Shown: one piece after another, positions 1 through 6,137 of the stretch
Numbering within the stretch: the first letter of the stretch is position 1
Layout of the letters: each line of letters begins with the position of its first letter
Assembly: GCF_040829825.1 (NCBI RefSeq)
Contig: NZ_JBFOLH010000011.1
DNA from: Leadbetterella sp040829825
GTDB lineage: Bacteria > Bacteroidota > Bacteroidia > Cytophagales > Spirosomataceae
DNA length: 64,000 nucleotides
Direction: 5' to 3' (one strand)
Notes under the pieces: model-generated
Databases searched by the model: none
What the model saw: the letters and a program-made list of their open reading frames with translations, nothing else
What the model was told of the DNA's origin: nothing
Made by a program: the position numbers and the translations under genes

Positions 1-109
1 GTATTAAATTTAAGCATTTTATACATTATAACCTAATATGCTTCAATGCTTTTTTCCTTAACTAAATGGCATTGATATGGCAATACATAATATACTCGTT
101 AAAGTATTT

Positions 110-359
110 TTTAAAAGAAAAAAAGTTTATCTCTTTTGGAGAACTCATACTGATAGCCAGAAATATTAAGTAACTTTTCAATGATTTCCTGTTTCTTTTT
201 TTATCTGGTACTTTATTTTCTTTAAAAAGCCACCTCCCCCCTTTTTGAATAAGGGAAGTTTTCTCGTAAATGAGTCACTTGATCATAAAATCCAGAATTA
301 TCTAAGATTTCCTTAAAAAATTCCCCGTTATTCCGGAGCGAGTCTAATTGTAATTCCAT
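110..359 (-). pseudogene. Truncated second copy of an immunity-like gene
   Basis: Reading leftwards from ATG 357-359 gives MELQLDSLRNN followed by EFFKEIL and a FYD motif. This matches the N-terminus of the neighbouring gene at 344-877 (MELQLDSLRNN, FFKEIL, FYD). The frame then ends early, and later pieces such as VPDK and EIIEKLL can be aligned to the neighbour only by changing frame. It is therefore a decayed tandem paralogue. Its start codon overlaps the stop of the intact copy, so the two were placed head to tail. The cognate toxin is the tip remnant just upstream. No promoter of its own is seen. Confidence 0.75.
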
Positions 360-877
360 GTTTTGATTTTGTGATAAAACTCGTTTGAGAAATCCTCAAA
401 TATTTTTATAATCTCTAAAGTTATATGGTCAATATCAATGTTATTTAAAGCACAAAATCGATATGTTTCGTTTTCATATCCATTAAATTTCTGTATCAGA
501 TTATCAAACAAATTACCCCAAATAAGGAATTGAGGCTCTTCTTCTTTATAGTACACACCTATAGTCCCACCTATACTACTCTCATCTATTTTTATTCGTC
601 CGATTGTAATAAAATTATCCTTTTCTTTATTTAATGAAAAAACCCATTCTTGTTTTCTAAAGTCAATAGGATAACCTACTCCCTTAAGAGTCTTTTCGAT
701 AATACTCTTTTTTTCATTTTTATCAGGGAGTTTATTAAAGTCATAAAATCGTTTTCCGTTCTTATAATAAGGGTACCTTTCTTTTAAATAAACAACCCTG
801 TCATAAAAATTTATATTATTAAGAATTTCTTTAAAAAAGTCCTGATTATTCCGGAGCGAGTCTAATTGTAATTCCAT
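344..877 (-). CDS. Immunity-like protein for the adjacent toxin tip
   Basis: A soluble protein of about 177 residues with no signal peptide or membrane segment, rich in Lys, Asn, Ile and Phe. I do not recognise the family. I chose ATG 875-877 (MELQLDS) rather than the longer ATG at 911-913 because the decayed second copy downstream begins at exactly this point and because the upstream toxin frame ends inside the overlap. The 32-base overlap with the toxin-tip frame (stop at 846) is the usual layout of toxin followed by immunity gene. Role as a cytoplasmic immunity protein is inferred from position and from tandem duplication, not from a known domain. The region is much more AT-rich than the rest of the window. 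Confidence 0.6.
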   Translation of the reverse strand: MELQLDSLRNNQDFFKEILNNINFYDRVVYLKERYPYYKNGKRFYDFNKLPDKNEKKSIIEKTLKGVGYPIDFRKQEWVFSLNKEKDNFITIGRIKIDESSIGGTIGVYYKEEEPQFLIWGNLFDNLIQKFNGYENETYRFCALNNIDIDHITLEIIKIFEDFSNEFYHKIKTWNYN

Positions 878-1320
878 ATGATTTTGCAATATTTTTATAC
901 GTTTCCAAATCACTAAATGACGAATTAGACATAGGAATTTCTAAAATCATTTCTCCACTTATTTGCCTACTGCCCAATTGAGGAAGTCGATTAAATGTAC
1001 CTGCACTAATTGTCTTTGGAGAGGCGTATTTTGTTTTCATTTCAGAAAGATAAGACTTAATGTTGTTATGTCAATATCTATCAACTCTGTGGCTTTTCTA
1101 GATACAATAGCAACCCCAGTTGTATAAGAATCTAACCTTTTCCGATTCTCTAATGTAATTTCATTAAATAAATAGGCTAGCTCCACTAACCGAGGTACCG
1201 GTAATATATGTACTTATCTTTCCGGAAAGTTTTTATTTCAATCTACGCATAATCAATTTGCTGCTACAATTCTGACAAGATCACCAATACATTTGATACA
1301 TTACCCCAAAGCATTTCTGC
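846..1320 (-). pseudogene. Frameshifted polymorphic-toxin C-terminal tip
   Basis: No start codon and no toxin core are present. An open stretch containing PRLVELAYLFNEITLENRK continues to about 1065, then one frameshift joins it to a frame ending at 846 (YASPKTISAGTFNRLPQL ... SYGITIRLAPE). Further upstream, a 54-base stretch at 1251-1304 encodes SNVLVILSEL and is a diverged copy of sequence in the larger toxin remnant at 2826-3842. That places this piece in the same toxin family. It ends inside the start of the immunity-like gene at 344-877. The toxic activity cannot be named from what remains. Confidence 0.55.
1251..1304 (-). repeat. Diverged 54-base repeat, copy 1
   Basis: This stretch matches 3777-3830 over its length with scattered substitutions. 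The shared core includes AATCAATTTGCTGCTAC. In both places it lies upstream of a toxin tip on the minus strand and encodes a VSNVLV(I/F)LS peptide in one frame. It looks like the preserved end of a common segment before variable toxin tips, and could serve as homology for tip exchange. Confidence 0.65.
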
Positions 1321-1333
1321 ATTGTTAAACTTT

Positions 1334-1816
1334 TTATTCACTTGGGATAACTGTTCGGAAAAAAACTTTTGATGTATCAGTTATAAATACATCAATTGGG
1401 CTTTTATCATTAAAATCGTATAGTTCAATATGAAGTTTATTTTTGAGTAGAGACTTCAACATGGGTATACTGGTGTCAACTACTTTCTCATCCTCGAATG
1501 GAAATAGGTCTATATGGTCAAAATGAATTAAAATAAGATTAGACCAGGAAAAATTATTTATTGAGATAACTACAGGCTCAATGTAATGAGAGTCCCAAAA
1601 TAGCTTGGCACCATAAATAGATAAGGGTTCAACGCCTTCCGTTCTTAAATAGACTGAATCAACTCGGTGCTTATTCATAATCGGGTCCCTTAAGATTACA
1701 ATTCTTTCAATTTTTGTTTTTGAAAAGGTAATTTTATCCTGTTTTTCATAACAGGATAAAATACTAAAAAGTATAAGAATTATCAATATCCTATACTTTT
1801 GAATTTTTTTCTCCAT
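1334..1816 (-). CDS. Lipoprotein, likely immunity protein for the HExxH toxin tip
   Basis: A 160-residue protein with a lipoprotein signal: positive N-terminus, hydrophobic stretch at residues 9-20 and a lipobox ending at Cys22 (SILSC). It should be anchored in a membrane facing the periplasm. It is paralogous to the protein at 3980-4456: both share an (R/D)VDSV.LR motif near residue 50 and a DTSK motif near the C-terminus. Its start overlaps the end of the upstream toxin-tip frame by 34 bases, the classic toxin/immunity arrangement. A lipoprotein would fit a toxin acting in the periplasm. Immunity function is inferred from context, as no named domain is recognised. Confidence 0.65.
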   Translation of the reverse strand: MEKKIQKYRILIILILFSILSCYEKQDKITFSKTKIERIVILRDPIMNKHRVDSVYLRTEGVEPLSIYGAKLFWDSHYIEPVVISINNFSWSNLILIHFDHIDLFPFEDEKVVDTSIPMLKSLLKNKLHIELYDFNDKSPIDVFITDTSKVFFRTVIPSE

Positions 1817-2280
1817 TCTGATTGGATTTTTGGATTATTCACTAAGCTCTCTAAAAGTGTATTTACTCTCTTTCTAACACACTCCTTATTAAAACTAGAA
1901 CATTTATCGTATGTAAAATGTTGAACTTGCTTATGATAAATAAACAAATGTGCAACAATTCCAGGAACTGTAGTATCTCCTTGATTATCCAAGCCGTCTA
2001 TTACATGTAAGGTTTCATGGAAAATAATATTTTTTACATCTCCGGGCCTTCTTAAAAATTCATTTATTCTTTCATTCGGAATTGTTGTGATATAAAAATT
2101 ATTGTATAGGTCTACATCTATACGGGCGCTGACTTCTATCTCGCAACCCCCGCTGGTAATCTTCAGGCGGTATTCACCGGAGTACTCGAAAATGACACCG
2201 GAAATCTGTACAATACGGGTGTTAGCACGGGTGAGATGAAGTTTTTTTCCACCCCTTAACTCATCTTCACCTTTCCATGT
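1783..2280 (-). pseudogene. Orphan toxin tip with HExxH zincin motif
   Basis: An uninterrupted frame of about 165 codons lies between a stop at 2281-2283 and its own stop at 1783, with no ATG, so it is a C-terminal module without its carrier. The N-terminal part (QISGVIFEYSGEYRLKI) looks like a beta-rich linker. The second half has FHETLHVIDGLD at about 2022-1990, an HExxH zinc-metallopeptidase signature with an Asp-rich follow-on. It is followed directly by an overlapping lipoprotein gene (1334-1816), its probable immunity partner. A TTG at 1990-1992 could start a short peptide, but that would omit the HExxH motif. Metallopeptidase toxin identity is inference from motif and context. Confidence 0.6.
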
Positions 2281-2655
2281 TTAAAAAGAAAGCAACCCGA
2301 AGGTTGCCTTAATTTTTATTCTGGTCATCAAAATCAACCTATATAAGAGGTTAGCAACTCCTTTGTACATTACATCCCTTTTTTCGTTTATATAGCGTTT
2401 GATTACATTTAAAGTGTATTCTATATTCTCTTTACTAAAGGCCAAAACATCATTCATTTTTTCATCAAAATGATGCAATCCAATCTCTGTATTATCGACT
2501 TCTAATTTGTAATGTAGTATCCCTCGCTCACAACATATTTTAAATTCAATTTTTTTGTATAAAATCCATATTGCAAAGAAACCAAATTTGTTTTTTTGCA
2601 TATCAATATCTGTTTTCTTTGTAACTATAAATTCTGAAAATTTTTCAGCTATCAA
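2281..2655 (-). CDS. Small soluble immunity-like protein
   Basis: A 124-residue protein without signal or membrane segments. No family is recognised. It lies directly after the toxin remnant at 2826-3842 and before the next toxin tip, the position expected for that toxin's immunity gene. Its last 30 or so codons run through a block also found at 3866-3970, including a terminator hairpin at 2283-2307. The true C-terminus may therefore be shorter, with the current end produced by a frame change or by fusion to the repeat block. Confidence 0.5.
   Translation of the reverse strand: MIAEKFSEFIVTKKTDIDMQKNKFGFFAIWILYKKIEFKICCERGILHYKLEVDNTEIGLHHFDEKMNDVLAFSKENIEYTLNVIKRYINEKRDVMYKGVANLLYRLILMTRIKIKATFGLLSF
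2283..2307 (-). terminator. Rho-independent terminator, cassette copy 1
   Basis: On the minus strand GCAACC-TTCG-GGTTGC is followed by TTTCTTTTT, a six-pair stem closed by a stable UUCG tetraloop and a U-run. It ends the immunity-like gene at 2281-2655. A near copy lies at 3866-3893. Confidence 0.75.
2308..2375 (-). repeat. Cassette-end repeat block, copy 1
   Basis: Together with the adjacent terminator, this stretch matches about 3894-3970 with small gaps. Shared elements are TCATCAAAATCAACCT and CTTTGTACATTAC/CTTTGCTACATTAC. Both copies sit at the 3' end of an immunity gene, which suggests that cassettes were duplicated together with their downstream block. Confidence 0.65.
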
Positions 2656-2825
2656 ATTAATTAAATAGCTAAAGGCTTTTTCCCATCTCGGAAGTTATAA
2701 GTATTGTTTACCATATTACTTTCCATAAACTATTTCCTAAATCAATAACTTCGTAAGATAATTAACCTCTCTAAGGAAAAAGCCATCAGCACTTACTGGA
2801 TTATGTGAAAAATAAAACTCTTTGT

Positions 2826-3842
2826 TCAGTATCTTTTGATCATCTCAAAACTTTTTGTTAATCTTCCACATTCGTCCAAATTATTACCTACTAAAGCCAT
2901 TGCTTCATTCCATTTATTATCTCCCATGTCAGAATAGCAATGATCTGCTCCTGCTCGATTTATAGAACTGGTTGCCGCTCCACCATTATATTTCCCAAGC
3001 ATTACTTTCGATTTACTTCCTTGCTTTGTTGCTAGTGCAGCATAATTATCTATTTCCTGTAAAATAGATCTACCCGCGCTCCTAACAACCTTAAACTTCT
3101 CAATAACTTTCCGCCAGTTTGCTTGTACCATTTCCGGCATCCTTGCAAACTTGGCAAATTTAGGGTTTTAAAGTATTTCTGCATATAGCTTTTTGCCTAT
3201 TGGTTTCAGAGTAGAAGCTGTCACTTTAAGTGCTCCGTCTATCACTATATTTCCAGCCAGTACCCTGGCAAATTTCGAAGCAAACTTGTTCTTCATTGCA
3301 GGTATAACAGAACGCCCACGCTTCTGCAAAGCTGGTTGTTATCCATTGTCCCCTATTACTAGCAATGAATTGCCCGGCTGCAGTCTGACCCAAAGTTGTC
3401 TACCGGCAGCCACTCCTAATGCAACTGTTGCCGGAGCAGCAGCTACAGTACCCATAATTCCTACAAAACCATAGGCCATCATGTCTACCAATTCAGAACC
3501 GAGGCCTGCACCTGCTTCCAGATCTACACACTCGTAAGTACAGGTTCCGTTTGAATTTGGGCTAACACATTTGACCGAGGTACCGGTAAGCAGGGCGGTA
3601 CCGCCGCTGACCACAGGACTGTTGGAAGTGACTTTGATATCATCGGGGATAGCCGATACAATGGTGAGGGGCTTTTCATCGCTTCCTCAGTTGTTGTCGT
3701 TTTTAATACAACGGAGCTTGACGGTCTGGAGCAAATAATATGAAGCGTTGTTTTTGCTTTTTGTGTATTCAAATTTAATCAATTTGCTGCTACATTTCGA
3801 CAAGAATACCAACACGTTTGATACACGTGCGAGCCATTTATT
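2826..3842 (-). pseudogene. Polymorphic-toxin C-terminal region broken by in-frame stops
   Basis: One reading frame runs from 3842 to 2826 and is interrupted only by stops at 3687-3689 (TGA), 3339-3341 (TAA) and 3168-3170 (TAA). Translating through them gives, in order, a KFEYTQKSKNNASYYLLQTV segment, a TGTSV motif followed by Cys-rich SNGTCTYEC, a hydrophobic Ala/Gly/Val-rich stretch (FVGIMGTVAAAPATVALGVA), a Lys-rich linker, and a C-terminal module with VMLGKYNGGAATSS and YSDMGDNKW. The LGKY/WN-type motif is reminiscent of nuclease-like tips of RHS/CDI toxins. The core and N-terminus are absent. The likely immunity gene is 2281-2655. Confidence 0.6.
3777..3830 (-). repeat. Diverged 54-base repeat, copy 2
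   Basis: Partner of 1251-1304. Here it encodes VSNVLVFLSKCSSKL at the start of the broken toxin frame, 12 bases after the stop that precedes it. Confidence 0.65.
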
Positions 3843-3865
3843 TTATTCTGCCTTTTAAAGCTTCA

Positions 3866-3970
3866 AAAATAAAGAAAGCAACCCGAAGGTTACCTTATTA
3901 TTTTTATGCCTGTCATCAAAATCAACCTCTCAAGCCATACTGAGGGGTTATCAACCCCTTTGCTACATTA
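3866..3970 (-). terminator. Cassette-end repeat block with terminator, copy 2
   Basis: The block starts 10 bases after the stop of the lipoprotein gene at 3980-4456. It has an AGGGGTT/AACCCCT hairpin and then GTAACC-TTCG-GGTTGC followed by TTTCTTTATTTTT on the minus strand (3866-3893). It is the second copy of the block at 2283-2375, with one base of the stem changed to a G-U pair. Confidence 0.65.
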
Positions 3971-3979
3971 CTTGACTCT

Positions 3980-4456
3980 TCATAGTCCTCCGTAAAGCTC
4001 TTTCAAATGTATTTTACTGGTATCAAAAAATTCTACTTTACTTTTGCCATATTTTGTTGTATAAGTACTAAAAATATTATTTTTAATAATATATGTTTTG
4101 AGATATCGTCTTACAGAATCCAGTGAGACATCAAAACTATTTACAAATGGATCATTCCAAATAAAAGGTTTATTAGCACCATTATAGACTGCATTTACAA
4201 ACACTAAATTATCTGATAAAACCAGGCTTTGGGATTTGAATTTTAACGTATCCCTAAAATCGACAACTACTTTTTCAATTTTGGTATTGTTAACAGGCTC
4301 TAATATTCTCAATCTGACAGAATCAACATCATAGCTGTTTCTTGATGGGTAATATGAAACATAAATCTCATCAATTAGTACTTTAATGTTGCTCTCTTTA
4401 GTATAACATGAGCAACAAATAAAAAACAATGTAATGAATGAATAGTAAACTTTCAC
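3980..4456 (-). CDS. Lipoprotein paralogous to the 1334-1816 immunity protein
   Basis: A 158-residue protein with a signal sequence and Cys-rich lipobox (FFICCSC, modified Cys probably 15 or 17). It shares the DVDSVRLR motif and the C-terminal DTSK motif with the lipoprotein at 1334-1816, so it is a member of the same immunity-like family. Unlike that copy, no intact toxin frame lies directly upstream (4457-4532 is only a short spacer), so it appears to be an orphan immunity gene. It is followed by the repeat/terminator block at 3866-3970. Confidence 0.6.
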   Translation of the reverse strand: MKVYYSFITLFFICCSCYTKESNIKVLIDEIYVSYYPSRNSYDVDSVRLRILEPVNNTKIEKVVVDFRDTLKFKSQSLVLSDNLVFVNAVYNGANKPFIWNDPFVNSFDVSLDSVRRYLKTYIIKNNIFSTYTTKYGKSKVEFFDTSKIHLKELYGGL

Positions 4457-4532
4457 TATAATCCCAAGTTTAAAGCTTTAAATTAAGGAATTGATCCCTT
4501 AAAGGCACTTATTTAGTGGATAAATGCCAAAT

Positions 4533-4613
4533 TTAAATCAACTCCTTTGTCTGTCCAAAGGCCACACCCACGTCTTTACGCTTTAAAGAGCGAGTTAATA
4601 AGTAGTATTTCAT
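4533..4613 (-). pseudogene. Truncated tandem copy of the 4610-5287 gene
   Basis: Starting at ATG 4611-4613, the first 25 codons (MKYYLLTRSLKRKDVGVAFG and on) match the N-terminus of the gene at 4610-5287 with one substitution, and then the frame stops. Its ATG overlaps the TGA of the intact gene (ATGA). This is a head-to-tail duplication cut off after about 75 bases. Confidence 0.8.
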
Positions 4614-5287
4614 AAATCTCCCAGAAAATCCTGCTCTTTTATCTCTATCCCGGTGATCTTCTCCTTTTTTATGGCTTTCATTAAACGTTCGGAGATAAAG
4701 AACTCTGTGGAAAATTGAAAGTATGGGATATAGAATAAATCTATGTGTTTAGAATTTTCTTTCAGAACTATTTTATACATATCAATTGAAACATTGTGTT
4801 TACTATAATAGCCCAAGGAGTCTTTTAACGACTTTAGCTTAACCAGATTTCCGTTGGTCTCTTTGAATATTGAATTTTCAAAATCTACAAATCGTTCTGC
4901 GTGTTCGCTAAGCGGATGAAACCAAAAATATTCTCTAAAAAACACTCCGGTTTTTACTTGTCCCTCATAAAAGCGATGCTCCATAAGGTTAAACTGCTCC
5001 AATAAAGCCTTAAATTTAGGACTCACCAGCATACCATTCGCTACCATATTAGGTATACCAACCCAATCAGATAACTTCCCCTTTTCACTTAACTCGAATT
5101 TGATTCTGGGCTCAAAGTCAGGAAATCTATCATTCTTTAAGTTTCCATGGTATTCGGGTAAAACTTCCAATTGATTCATTCTGGGAATCCCTTCAACAAA
5201 ATTTAAATCGAACAACTCTTTTGTCTGTCCAAAGGCCACACCCACATCTTTGCGTTTTAGAGAACGTGTTAATAAATTATATTTCAT
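4610..5287 (-). CDS. Immunity-like protein, DUF1629/Imm11-type resemblance
   Basis: A 225-residue soluble protein without signal peptide. The central part (VSPKFKALLEQFNL ... VDFENSIF) resembles immunity proteins of the DUF1629/Imm11 or Imm43 kind, where a SxxFKxLLE helix is followed by an aromatic strand and a (V/I)D(F/Y)xxS motif. This is recalled family similarity and not a proven hit. It is the first gene of the toxin/immunity island. No toxin frame lies upstream: the next thing to the right is a broken DUF72 gene. A truncated copy of its 5' end follows directly. Confidence 0.55.
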   Translation of the reverse strand: MKYNLLTRSLKRKDVGVAFGQTKELFDLNFVEGIPRMNQLEVLPEYHGNLKNDRFPDFEPRIKFELSEKGKLSDWVGIPNMVANGMLVSPKFKALLEQFNLMEHRFYEGQVKTGVFFREYFWFHPLSEHAERFVDFENSIFKETNGNLVKLKSLKDSLGYYSKHNVSIDMYKIVLKENSKHIDLFYIPYFQFSTEFFISERLMKAIKKEKITGIEIKEQDFLGDL

Positions 5288-5318
5288 AAACTAAATGTTA
5301 AATCGTCAACCTTGCCTT

Positions 5319-5839
5319 TCACTCCCCGTTAAACACCAGTTCCTGCATCTGCCGGCTGTTTTTTATAGCGGCATTTCCCCAGGTATTGTTGAAATAAATG
5401 AACATCTTTTTTATACCCTGTTCAAGCTGCTTAAGCAGATTCTGCAGGGCCTCTTCAGGGTATTCTGATGTATACAGAACCGGTTTCCCGTGGAAGCGGT
5501 AGTAGGCGGAAGGGTTGTTGACGACAAGCGCTTCCGGGATATCACCCGGTAGCTTTGCCCGCAAAAAATGATTTTGCTTTGCCGGAAACGTTCGAAAATC
5601 TCCGGCTGCCACCAGCTCTTGTGCCGAAATTCGACTGCATTGCTGAAACGGTTATCCAGCTTTTCGCAGATGAGCTGCAGGTGTTCAGGAGTGTAGTGGA
5701 AGGAGGGGGGCAGCTGGAACAAAATATTGCCCAGCTTCTTCTGCAGGCCCGCAGAGATCAATTGATAAAATGCGGCCATCTCTTCCCCGCTTACCCCGAA
5801 CCTGCTGATATGAGTGATGCTTTTGGGGGCTTTGATCCG
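5319..5839 (-). pseudogene. DUF72 family protein, N-terminus lost and frameshifted
   Basis: Two minus-strand frames together give the second half of a DUF72 protein. The first, from about 5839, reads KAPKSITHISRFGVSG, then GNILFQLPPSFHYT and FSNAVEFRHKSWW. After a frameshift near 5590 the second reads YYRFHGKPVLYTSEYPEEAL and IYFNNTWGNAAIKNSRQM, ending at 5319. The RFHG and (Y/F)FNN(T)xxG.A..NA motifs are typical of the family. The GTSGW N-terminal third is missing. This fragment marks the border of the toxin/immunity island. The 298 bases to the right (5840-6137) hold nothing I can identify. Confidence 0.8.
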
Positions 5840-6137
5840 CTAAGTTATTGATACATTCCCGTATTTCCCTTTCCGGTGACCGGTTATTGCGTTTTCACGC
5901 GGATTCGGAAAAGGGCAAGTAAAATTATTCCCGCTCTGCATAAAAATGGTAACGGTCTTACCGGATGCCGGCAGCCGCTTTTAAACAGAAACAGGGTGTA
6001 ATCCGTACGGGAAACACGAAAAAAACGTTATAGTATAAATGGGCATTGCTGTTGCCTGACTTTCGTTATTTTTAGTATGCCGGAGGGGCCGTCCATAGTT
6101 ATTCTTAAAGAAGAGGCTGAAATTTTTACAGAAATGC

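Noticed and set aside
3193..3474. 93-codon plus-strand frame in the toxin region
   Set aside because: Opposes the toxin remnant, which reads as a consistent minus-strand frame with family-like motifs.
1..5300. CRISPR array or IS element as an explanation of the repeats
   Set aside because: Repeats are two-copy, diverged and of different lengths, with no spacers. There is no transposase, terminal inverted repeat or target duplication.
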